Assembly (NCBI RefSeq): GCF_018446385.1 | Contig: NC_055999.1 | Span: 81,979,859-82,043,858, forward strand | DNA: 64,000 nucleotides | Direction: 5' to 3' | DNA from: Zingiber officinale | Lineage: Eukaryota; Streptophyta; Magnoliopsida; Zingiberales; Zingiberaceae | Part shown: positions 1 to 9,044 of the stretch, one piece after another | How the letters are laid out: the number at the start of each line of letters is the position of its first letter | How positions within the stretch are numbered: position 1 is the stretch's first letter | Program-made: the position numbers and the translations under genes | The notes under the pieces: model-generated | The model's database searches: none | Seen by the model: the letters and a program-made list of their open reading frames with translations, nothing else | What the model was told of the DNA's origin: nothing

Positions 1-295
1 TGGACCAGACGAAGTCAGAGAGGGCTCGGTAGCTCGTTCTCCGGACCAGGTCAGAGAGGGCTCGGGAGCTCGTTCTCTAGACCGGACAAAGTCGGAGAGG
101 GCTCGGTAGCTCGTTCTCCGGACTAGGTCAGAGAGGGCTCGGGAGCTCGTTCTCTGGATCGGACATGGAAGTCGGAGAGGGCTCGGGAGCTCGTTCTCTG
201 GATCGGACATGGAAGTCGGAGAGGGCTCGGTAGCTCGCTCTCCAGACTAGGTCAGAGAGGGCTCGGGAGCTCATTCTCAAGACCAGGAAGGCCTT
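1..295 (+). repeat. Tandem array in the U3 part of element A's 5' LTR
   Basis: Units of about 40-50 bp alternate between a GAAGTCGGAGAGGGCTCGG type with TAGCTCGTTCTCC and an AGGTCAGAGAGGGCTCGG type with GAGCTCGTTCTCT, giving a higher-order unit of about 90 bp. The same array occurs in the 3' LTR at 24741-25135. Its position upstream of the TATA-like site suggests U3 enhancer-type repeats. Confidence 0.85.
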
Positions 296-334
296 AGGAT
301 TTAAGGATGGGAAGCTCTAAATCCACATGGGCAT

Positions 335-600
335 TGGATCGGTCAGCAGACCGATCCAGTGATACTATGGGTTTTCTGATCGGTCTGGTGACCGATCAGT
401 AAAACAAAGTGGCTCATGTAATCGATCGGTCACCGGACCGATCAGAAACGATCAGGAGGCGAGAGAAGGTAGGGGATCGGATGCGTGGACCGATCCATTC
501 TTGATCGGTCCACGCCGTCAAGGGCGAACCGACACTCACAGATAGTTGGGGATCGGTCTGGGGACCGATCACTAGGCTGATCGGTCCACAGACCGATCGA
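335..600. repeat. Cluster of inverted-repeat units with 4-nt spacers (GATCGGTC/GACCGATC)
   Basis: Units at 335-358 (spacer AGCA), 376-399 (TGGT), 424-443 (ACCG), 551-570 (TGGG) and 577-600 (CACA) share arms built on GATCGGTC and GACCGATC, each extended by one to three pairing bases. The spacer is always four bases but varies in sequence. Half-units and an everted pair lie at about 488-514. The corresponding 3' LTR cluster is at 25185-25501. No function is known to me. Confidence 0.9.
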
Positions 601-706
601 GACCTCTGGACCGATCAGGATGGAGCCCGATCGGTCGAGCTCAATGCGACAACGGCTATCTCTGTGCTTCGTCTTTTTCTTCTTCGCAGTTGCGAGGAGA
701 TACCGA

Positions 707-719
707 TGATATAAGGCCT
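707..719 (+). promoter_or_regulatory. TATA-like element of the element A LTR promoter
   Basis: ATGATATAAGGCC lies about 530 bp before the LTR end, downstream of the U3 repeats, and is conserved in the 3' LTR at about 25586-25596. A TATA box in this place would start the genomic RNA at the U3/R border. The assignment is by position and sequence only. Confidence 0.4.
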
Positions 720-1243
720 CTGGAAGAACGAAAAACAACCGAAAGAACCGCTTCGCTAATTCTTCTTCTTCCTCTTGAGCTTTGCTGAGCTCTCGGTTTC
801 TTTGAAGCTTCGCGTGAGCTTCGTCTTGGTTTTCTAGCTTTGGGCCGTGAAGCGCTTCATCAACGGACCACGAGAAGGCAAGCAAGTGTGTTTACAATTT
901 CTATTGTTCTTGTTTGTTTCCTCTATTGTTGTACTCCTCTGTTTTGCTGTTGCAAAGACTTTGTGGTGAGGTTTCTCCACCCAGAAGGAGTTCATATTAA
1001 CCGGTTATCCGGGGTTTCATCCACCGACGGATTGATAGGCTTCGTCCACCTTACGGACACGCCGAGGAGTAGGAGTATCATCTCCGAACCTCGTTACATC
1101 GCTGCGTCTAAGGTTTGATCTTCTCGTTCTCGTTTCTATTATTTCATTTCCGCTGCGCTAACCTAATTCGTAGGAAGAAAATAAAAATTAGGGTCGGCTA
1201 TTCACACCCCCCCTCTCTAGCCGCATCTGAAGGTCCTAACAAG

Positions 1244-1255
1244 TGGTATCAGAGC
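1244..1255 (+). other. Primer binding site of element A (initiator Met-tRNA)
   Basis: TGGTATCAGAGC is the standard plant LTR-retrotransposon site complementary to the 3' end of initiator methionine tRNA. It starts two bases after the LTR terminus. It fixes the LTR end and the plus orientation. Confidence 0.95.
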
Positions 1256-1303
1256 GAGGTCGCTCTTCGTCGGATTAACACCCGAGGGAGCACGAGCTAG
1301 AGA

Positions 1304-2779
1304 ATGGATCAACTTGGAGAAGACGTCACGATTCCACCCTTCTACGATCGCGACGACTTCGCGTTTTGGAAGGTAAGAATGAAGTACTTTCTTATGACTA
1401 ACTTGGTTAATTGGAATTGTGTACAAGTAGGTTTTGTTCCTCCAAGGGATGAAGAAGGAGAAATTCTTGAAAAGAAGAGGTGGACGAAGGAACAAATCCA
1501 CCAATCCGTAATCAACGACGAGGTAATGAAAATTTTTGAATTCTCATTACCTAACGATATCTTGTGTAAGATAGGTGGTTACAACAATGCCAAGAAATTG
1601 TGGAACAACTTGGCCAAATTCCATGAGGGAAGCTCCAATTCAAGTCATGAAGAGGAGTCAAGTGAGTCAAGTAGCTCACTTCATGGAGGTAAGGAATTAG
1701 AAGTTGAGGGCTACTCAACATCTAAGGAAGAAGAGGAGGAGAGTTCTTCTTCAAGATTGGAGCAAGAAGAAGAAGCTTCTACCTCCGGAAGGGATGAAGG
1801 AGAAAGCTCATATCCACCCTCAACACTAGGTAACTCAAGCAATTTAATTTCTTGTAAATTACATATAATGTGCTTTGAGTGTAGGGAATATGGACATTAC
1901 AAGAGTAAGTGTCCAAGGAGTATTAGGAAGACTCCACAGGCGCCAAAGGTCAAGAAAGTCGGAGTCCCGAAACGCAAGGGTAAGGAGCACGTGGTGTGCT
2001 TCCAATGCAAGCGAAGGGGACATTATAGAAGTCAATGTCCGAGGGGGAGGCAACCTCACAAGGACAAGAGACCAAGCACATCTATAGGGGGAGCTAAGGC
2101 AAACCCTAAGGTATCCTTTAAGGCACATTCTTGCAATCCTTATAAGACACATGCTAGTAATTTTATTGTAATTGCCAATAATGATAAGCATGATAATCTT
2201 AGAAATCGATACATGTGCTTAGGTGCAAAACATGTTAGCCTAGACAAGAACAATACTAGAAATGCCAACCCTAGGACTAACTCATCTAAGGTTAAGGAAA
2301 ACCTAGGTAGAAATCCCAAAACAACTAGACATATGCCTAGGAATACCTCAAAAAAAAATGACAAATTAAAACTTGAGGTATTAGAAAAGGAAAATCAAGT
2401 CTTGAGGTCAAGACTTGACACCTTAGAAAAGACCCTTAAGAATTTGGAGAAGTCAACTCTAGGGTCTAAGGGTCAAAAGCAAAAGCCCAAAGACATGAGA
2501 GGTTTGAGTCACAAACCTAAGTCTCAAGTGGTCAAGCCCACTTACCATAAAGTTCCATTCGATTATGGAACAAGACCTAGGGCTAGGAAAACCATCACCA
2601 AGGTCACAAGGGGAGTCACCCCTAGAGTTGATCTTGATGAGTCCCAAATGACCAAGGCTTTAAAGCCTAGGAGGGTCATTAGGAGGGTTGCTAGGGAAGT
2701 CATCCCTAGTGAATATTTAGTGAACCCAATGAGCTCAAATAGGTATTGGGTTCCTAGGAGCGTGATTCCATCACGCTAG
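1304..2779 (+). CDS. gag: Gag polyprotein of element A, two CCHC zinc knuckles
   Basis: An intact 491-codon ORF starts 48 bp after the primer site, so the first ATG is well placed. Residues about 12-105 resemble the copia-type Gag N-terminal domain (FYDRDDFAFWKVRMKYFL). An acidic serine/glutamate-rich stretch follows (about 106-175). Two zinc knuckles follow: CFECREYGHYKSKC (about 190-203) and CFQCKRRGHYRSQC (about 233-246). A leucine/lysine coiled coil lies near residues 352-390 (LEVLEKENQVLRSRLDTLEK). The C-terminus is basic, with two diverged copies of an Arg-rich motif. Gag packages element RNA into virus-like particles. The frame is uninterrupted while everything around it is decayed, and no pol follows. 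I infer it may still be translatable; expression is unknown. Confidence 0.9.
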   Translation: MDQLGEDVTIPPFYDRDDFAFWKVRMKYFLMTNLVNWNCVQVGFVPPRDEEGEILEKKRWTKEQIHQSVINDEVMKIFEFSLPNDILCKIGGYNNAKKLWNNLAKFHEGSSNSSHEEESSESSSSLHGGKELEVEGYSTSKEEEEESSSSRLEQEEEASTSGRDEGESSYPPSTLGNSSNLISCKLHIMCFECREYGHYKSKCPRSIRKTPQAPKVKKVGVPKRKGKEHVVCFQCKRRGHYRSQCPRGRQPHKDKRPSTSIGGAKANPKVSFKAHSCNPYKTHASNFIVIANNDKHDNLRNRYMCLGAKHVSLDKNNTRNANPRTNSSKVKENLGRNPKTTRHMPRNTSKKNDKLKLEVLEKENQVLRSRLDTLEKTLKNLEKSTLGSKGQKQKPKDMRGLSHKPKSQVVKPTYHKVPFDYGTRPRARKTITKVTRGVTPRVDLDESQMTKALKPRRVIRRVAREVIPSEYLVNPMSSNRYWVPRSVIPSR

Positions 2780-3478
2780 ATGGTTTAGGGTGTGCCAACC
2801 TTACTTGAATAGGTAGTTAACCTAATCATGGCAAAAGGTGGCACTTTAGGAATTTTCAAGGTGTAATCAAGCCTTGAAAATGAAATGGAAAGTTATTCCT
2901 AAGATGATTAGCATGTGCCAACCATATTCGAGGAATTCTCTAGGGTCAATCTAATTGGCACATAGTGATCTAAAAATCTTTAGTATATGATTTTAGGTCT
3001 ATTACACTTAGGAATATGGAATTTATGGCAAAATGATCAAAATTATCAAAAATGGCAACTAAGACTAGAATTAGGTATTTTCTATACCTTTATATATTAT
3101 TTGCCATGTATTGTTTGCCATATGCCATGTCATGACATCATATTTAATTTATTATCATTTGAAATGTCATGATAATACTTAGGTTAGCTATATGTCATGC
3201 CTTATTTAAGTTTCATTACTTTATGACATGACATCATGACATTGGCACATGTTTTCATTTATGATATTACTTTATGCCATGTCATCATCTCTTGCATTTA
3301 TAATCAATTAATTTGATTTAAGGACAAAAACATAATTTGATATGGAAATCAAATTGTTGTTTAGAAAATGCATGAGAACTTAGCTTAAGATGACCTAAAC
3401 CCATATCTCACATCAAAATTGACTTGGATGTGTTTGATACACCTTAGATGTGTGTGAGATATTAGGATGATGAGTTAG
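2780..3478 (+). other. Non-coding internal sequence of element A after gag
   Basis: In an autonomous relative, protease-pol would begin here. I see only AT-rich sequence with no pol motif. At 3100-3300 the words TGCCATGTC and ATGACAT recur, including the 12-bp palindrome ATGTCATGACAT. The last five bases, GTTAG (3474-3478), are the left target duplication of G1. Confidence 0.7.
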
Positions 3479-6249
3479 TGTCACGCCCCAGAGGAGTCCC
3501 TGTCCGAAGAAATTTCGGCAGCATCTCCCCTGTACGGCGGACAATCTGAAACTTCTACATAACCCATATACCTCAGCCACAGGCGGCTGGAATAATAACA
3601 GTAAATAAAATCAATCACCACGCAGTTTATATATGTATTCAGCCTCTGGCTGTCACAACCACGCAGTTTATATATGTATTCAGCCTCTGGCTGTCACAAC
3701 CACGCAGTTAATAAAATAAACAACATAGTAATACTCTGACTCGAAATCAACCCTACTCAACTACACTCGTAAAACCCAAATCCGATTTTTCTTACCTCTT
3801 CTGCCGTCCAGGCAGACATGTAGTAGTATAAAATCGAAAACAAATCCATCAACGAGACAAATTATATAATATCTAAGTATTCAACATCCAAACCCAAATA
3901 TAGTCAAGTGAGAATCAAAAACAATACAAACGACAGCAAATAGCTGGAGGTCTGCAGGGATCTAGCACTACGTGCTGTGGGGACTAGCGACTGGAACTCC
4001 CTCCGGACAGCATCAACCTGAAAATAACAACAATGGAGGCGGGGTGAGTCCAACACTCAGCAGGTACAGTTGATATGCAAAGTAAAGAAATAACACCTAA
4101 CACTAATCATGCGTACAGTCTCCTGATATAAGAAAGATATAAATATGCATCTGAAGTAAACAGGAGAATGCTGTACTAACCAGGTCCTGAGTATAAGGTC
4201 AAATAGTCCGAGTGGTATAGGAATCCTGTATGCATGTCAAACATAGGTATCCAAACAATATGCAGCATATAAATGCAGCAAACACAAACACAAGCAATAA
4301 ATGCATCATGCATATGATGCCAATGATGTGTCCTGGTCACCCCTGACGCCAGTCAACCATCTCACACAAAAGTGAGGCCGAGTGGGTAGGGTTGTGACAA
4401 CCGTGCACTCTGTCGTCACTACTCCTGATGAGTGACCGAGTGGACGGGATGCTGTCGGAGTACACCTATCCTCCTACCCCAAATCATAAATGGGGGAGCG
4501 CAATGCTCTCATCTCCCGGTACACAGTGACGGGGAGGAATCCCTGCCGGATAACACGTTGTGTCACACTACCCATGAGAACAGAGTCCCTGCTGCAACAC
4601 ACTCTGCCTGAATCGACCACTAACCCATGAGCGGTGGTGTGTGCAGATCCATGTAACTGGCGATGTGCTCAACAATAATGGAGCGGACTATCGCACAGCA
4701 TGCAATCATGCAAATGGTGCATGGCACTAACCACAATATATCCTGAGCTAAACCATGTTATATATAGAAAGTGCACCATAAGTCAATGAATCAAAACAAC
4801 GGTACACAGATCAGATAAGGTATACAACCTAGGTCCGGTACATGGTGAAGCATGGTATAATCAAAGGTACACTGAAGGTATAAAAACCTAGGTCCTGAAC
4901 ATGGTCAAGCATGGCATATCACTACCCCTATAAGCATGTATAAACAGGTAAAAATATACCTGAGATGCAAAACCAATCAATCAATCAAGCATGTAAGATT
5001 TGGGTAGTGATTAACCGAAAACAGATAAGAAACACAATTAATGCAATATGTTAATTTAATTACTAAGCATATCAAATGACATAAGTCAAAAGTACCCGCC
5101 TCCGATAAAATGGTCCAAATCCTGACTCCGAGATACTCGTCTCGCGTCAAAGTCCTGTGTCACCATATTTAATTTAGTTAATTCTATCATGCCTTCATTA
5201 ACTAAACCAAATCATAATTTCATTATTCAATTAGAGTTAACTCACTAACCCTAACCCTTTCCACAACTACAATGGATTAGGTATCTCTAATTATCTACAA
5301 TCAAATTGTGTCAGATTAATACATGAACTTGATACCTAACCATGTAATCTATATCTATTCTAATAACAATGCTCTTACTTCTATCCAAAACTCACCAAGA
5401 AACAGTGGGACAGTATTGATTCCAGCAGCAAACTACAGTTTTTCCTCGAATCTGGCCGGAAGTGACGATATCCCTGCACAACTCAGTTTGATTGGCAGAT
5501 TTAGCAAGACTAACACCCTACTACTAAATCCAAATATACAAGGAAAAATCTACCTCCAATCCGGCCACCGGTAATCCTAATTCAGCACTATCACAGTAAA
5601 CTTACGTGACTGAATTTGACAAAAGGGGAGAGATGTGCCACCGAACTCGAGCCCTAGGTCAAATCTGCACTGCTCGGAATGAAAGAGGCGCCGGCGGCTA
5701 GCTAGGGCTCGAGCACAGCAAAGAAGAAACTCGTCGTCGATGCTGCTCCGTGCGGCGTCGGCTCTGTGGTGGCGGCAGGGGAGAGGAGAAGAGAAGAAGG
5801 CGGTCGGGCGGCGCCGGGTGGCTAGGGCACCGAGGGGTCCGGCTCGGGAGGAAGAAAAGGAGAAGAGAAAGTGGCCGATTGCGTCGCCGGCGGCTAGGGC
5901 TTCGGCAAGGGATCGACTGCCGGCGTTCGGGAGGAAGCAACCGCCAGCCGGCGGTTAGGGCAGAGAGGAGGAAAATCGGCGGCGTCGGGGGAGAAGGGCT
6001 CGGACTCGCGGAAGAGGAAAGAAACGGCGACAAAAGCAAAAGGGAAAAAGAAATAAGAAAATAAAAAGGAAAAGTATATATATATGAAATCTTTTCCTCG
6101 CTTAAATCGGGTAGCCTAAACAGGCTTTTCTGGACCCCGTTCTTGTTCCCGTTAACTCGTCCATACGAACTCCGAAAAATTCCCGAAAAATTCCCAAAAA
6201 TTCCGGAAAAATCCCTTATTAATATTCCCTATTTTTCCGGTATTTTACA
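3479..6249 (-). repeat. 3' LTR of G1
   Basis: In plus orientation it starts TGTCACGCCCC and ends GGTATTTTACA. It is almost identical to 11514-14242. The main differences are one extra copy of a 41-bp unit at 3618-3699 and a rearranged patch near 4530-4620. ORFs of 83, 113, 72 and 104 codons occur identically in both LTRs, but only because the LTRs are duplicates. Confidence 0.93.
3618..3699. repeat. 41-bp tandem duplication inside the G1 3' LTR
   Basis: Two copies of a 41-bp unit beginning CCACGCAGTTTATATATG lie at 3618-3658 and 3659-3699. The 5' LTR has a single copy (about 11653-11693), so the duplication most likely arose after insertion. Confidence 0.9.
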
Positions 6250-6261
6250 TTCTCCCCCACT
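6250..6261 (-). other. Polypurine tract of G1
   Basis: On the minus strand AGTGGGGGAGAA directly abuts the LTR start TGTAAAATACC. This is the plus-strand DNA priming site in reverse transcription and confirms the minus orientation. Confidence 0.85.
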
Positions 6262-6359
6262 AATAAAAATTTGGTCCCCAAATTTCGTTATCTACCACCA
6301 GCAAGTACTAACAATAGACAGGAAGTATAAATGCTGAACGGTAAACTGAATCACATACC

Positions 6360-7637
6360 TCAAGTGAAAAGATGGGGATATCGAGCTCGGATCGTATCCT
6401 CGAGCTCCCAAGTAGCCTCCTCGTCTGAATGATGCTGCCATCCGACTTTAACCAGCCGGATAGTCTTGTTCCGCAACTGACGCTCTTTCCGGTCGAGAAT
6501 CCGTACCGGAACCTCCTCATATGTAATGTCAGGCTGAACTGGAACTGGAATATCTGCCAGCACATGTGTCGGATCAGGCACGTATCTCCTCAGCATCGAT
6601 ACGTGAAATACATCGTGAACGCCTGACAGGGACGGTGGTAGTGCCAATCGGTAAGCTACCGCTCCGATCCTCTCCAAGATCTCGAAAGGACCAATGTACC
6701 GTGGAGCTAGCTTACCTCTGAGGCCAAATCTCTTCACCCCTTTTGTGGGTGAAACTCGTAGAAATACATGGTCGCCAACAGAGAACTCTAGTGGTCTGCG
6801 TCTCCGATCAGCATAACTCTTCTGGCGATCCTGCGCCTCTGACATCCTCCGTCTGATAGTACGGACCAACTCTGCATCCTGCTGAACTCTATGAGGTCCC
6901 AACAACTGAGCCTCTCCAACCTCATCCCAAAGGACGGGTGTCCGACAAGGTCTACCATACAACGCCTCAAACGGTGCCATCTGGATAGCCGAATGAAAGC
7001 TATTGTTGTAGGCAAACTCTACCAACGACAGATGGTCCTCCCAACTGCCTCCGAAATCCATAACACATGACCTCGTCCTCAAAAGTCCGAATAGTCCGCT
7101 CTGACTGTCCGTCTGCGGATGGAAAGCTGTACTGAAACGGAGCTGTGTGCCCAAGGCCTGCTGCAGACTCTGCCAGAAACGAGACGTAAACCGTGGATCT
7201 CTATCCGAAATGATACTCAACGGAACACCATGTAGCCTGATAATCTCTCGACAATACAAATCTGCTAATCGATCCAGGGGATCAGTCCTCCGAATCGCTA
7301 AGAAGTGCGCTGATTTGGTTAACCGATCAACGATTACCCAAATCGCGTCATGGCCTCGTCGTGTCCTCGGCAACCCCACCACAAAGTCCATGGTAATGTG
7401 ATCCCACTTCCACTCAGGAATAGGAATCCGCTGAAGTAACCCTGCAGGTCTCTGGTGTTCAGCTTTCACCTGCTGACAGACAAGACATCTAGCTACGAAA
7501 TCCGCGATGTCCTTCTTCATGCCGTTCCACCAGTAGGAACGCCTCAAGTCTCGATACATACGGGTCCCGCTGGATGGATCGCAAATCGAGAACGGTGTGC
7601 CTCTGAAGTAGCTCCTGTAAGACCGGGAGGCACGCAT
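6360..7637 (-). pseudogene. G1 integrase and C-terminal chromodomain (catalytic Glu region damaged)
   Basis: A 425-codon open stretch holds, in order, the end of the zinc-binding domain (CLVCQQVKAEH), the integrase core with WDHITMDFVVGLP and SIISDRDPRF carrying two catalytic Asp, the KSYADRRRRPLEF linker, GKLAPRYIGPFEI, and a chromodomain-like end (ILDRKERQLRNKTIRLVKVGW ... EEATWE). In the family the third catalytic residue is a Glu in a QTDGQSERT-type motif. Here the frame reads QTDSQSGLFGLL, so that Glu is out of frame (7075-7110). Two local deletions whose sizes sum to a multiple of three would explain this. The chromodomain normally steers integration to heterochromatin. The Met at 7637 lies inside the polyprotein and is not a true start. 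Confidence 0.88.
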
Positions 7638-8435
7638 AATCTGCCTCGAAGTATATGATACCCTCCTCGTCTCGTGTAAACTCGATGCTGCCGGAAGCTA
7701 TCATCGCTAATAAGCGCAAATGCCGATCACTAGCACTGCCTCTCGATCCTCGTCCGATCGACGGTGAGCAACCATGGTAACAAGAATACCTGCTCTGGTC
7801 CCTGCTCCTCAAGATCCAACTCAGAGAAACTCGAATCAAGTCCGTGTCTGAAGTCCGGTGGCAAGCCAAAGTCCCTCTGGACTTCCTGTGCATCTGCAAC
7901 CACATTAGCTTTCCCGGTGATAGCTAATGGTACAATCGTAGTCCTTCGGGAACTCCATCCATCTCCTCCGTCGGAGATTAAGCTCCTTCGGTGAAAATAT
8001 ATTTGAGACTCTTATGATCGGTGAAAATCTCAAATGTGATACAGTATAAATGATGGCGCCAAGCTTGAGCAAAGATGATGGCGGCTAACTCCAAGTCATG
8101 AACTGGTAGTTCTTCTCATGCTCCTTCAACCGACGAGAAGCATAAGAGACTACTACTGTGTCGCATCAGTAGAACCAAACCCACAGAGGCAGCGTGGTGT
8201 AAGTACAAATCCATCCTCTCCGGAAGGTAAAACCAAAGCGGGCCGACACTAATCTACGCGACTCGAACAGGTCTCGCAATCCTCGACCATATGAACTTCA
8301 CGCCCTTCCGGGTAAGGCAGCGGCATAGCAATACGCGAGAAGCCCTCGACAAAGCGTCGGTAATATCCGCCAATCCCAAAACTGCGGATCTCTGAGGCGG
8401 CTGCTCCCAACCGGTGGAGCCTCGATCTTCGAGGA
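7638..8435 (-). pseudogene. G1 RNase H and integrase N-terminal remnants
   Basis: Between the RT and integrase frames the coding sequence is broken into short pieces in all three minus frames. Recognisable words include [14 protein letters not shown] (about 8100-8160) from RNase H and YFEADYACLPVLQELLQRH (about 7600-7660) from the linker before integrase. Frameshifts are too frequent for any long ORF. Confidence 0.7.
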
Positions 8436-9044
8436 TCAACGAAATACCTCGCTAGAAACCACGTGTCCCAGAAAACCAACTGAGGATAACCAGAATGCAC
8501 ACTTGCTGAACTTCGCGTACAGCTGATGCCGTCGAAGAATCTCCAAGACTGTGCGAAGATGCTGTGCATGCTCCTCCTCGGAACGAGAGTAGACCAATAT
8601 GTCATCAATGAAAATGATAACAAACTGATCTAGATACTCCAAAAAGATGCGGTTCATCAAGTCCATAAACACCGCTGGAGCATTGGTAAGCCCAAATGGC
8701 ATTACCAAAAACTCATAATGACCGTATCTGGTACGGAAAGCTGTCTTTTGGATATCAGAATCTCTGACTCTCAGCTGATGATATCCGGATCGCAGATCAA
8801 TCTTAGAATACACTGATGTACCTCTGAGCTGATCAAACAAATCCTCAATCCGTGGTAATGGATATTTATTTCTGACGGTCACTGCATTCAGCTGCCTGTA
8901 GTCAATACACAACCTCATGGTACCGTCTTTCTTCTTGACAAATAGAATCGGAGAACCCCATGGTGAAACACTAGGGCGAATAAATCCTCTGTCTAAAAGC
9001 TCACGGAGTTGAACCTTCAGCTCGTTCAACTCTTTTGGTGCCAT
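8436..9044 (-). pseudogene. G1 reverse transcriptase fragment
   Basis: A 202-codon frame covers much of the Ty3-type [40 protein letters not shown] with one catalytic Asp, [15 protein letters not shown], and FIDDILVYS with the catalytic Asp pair. All three active-site Asp are present. The frame is lost upstream (towards protease) and downstream after the LGHVVS motif, where RNase H should follow. It is part of a polyprotein, so the first Met is not a start. Confidence 0.92.

Larger units (their letters stand above)
1..1241 (+). repeat. 5' LTR of element A (truncated by window start)
   Basis: This matches 24898-26134 of the 3' LTR throughout and ends with the same ...CTAACA. About 650 bp of its left part should lie outside the window, judged from the native 3' LTR length of about 1886 bp. 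It differs from the 3' copy by many one- to six-base indels, often next to CAG or CTG, plus substitutions. The short ORFs across it are not conserved between the two LTRs and are not genes. Confidence 0.9.

Noticed and set aside
1..300. CRISPR-like regular repeats
   Set aside because: Units are contiguous and alternate in type, with no unique spacers, inside an LTR of a plant retrotransposon; the same holds for 24741-25135 and 34500-34750.
1304..2779. Host zinc-finger gene interpretation of the 491-codon ORF
   Set aside because: It directly follows an LTR and Met-tRNA primer site and has retroviral-type CCHC knuckles, so it is Gag.
5323..6064. ORFs of 83, 113, 72 and 104 codons repeated identically at 13315-14056
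   Set aside because: They lie in the two G1 LTRs and are duplicated only because the LTRs are; overlapping frames on both strands, no domain, low-complexity Arg/Ser content.
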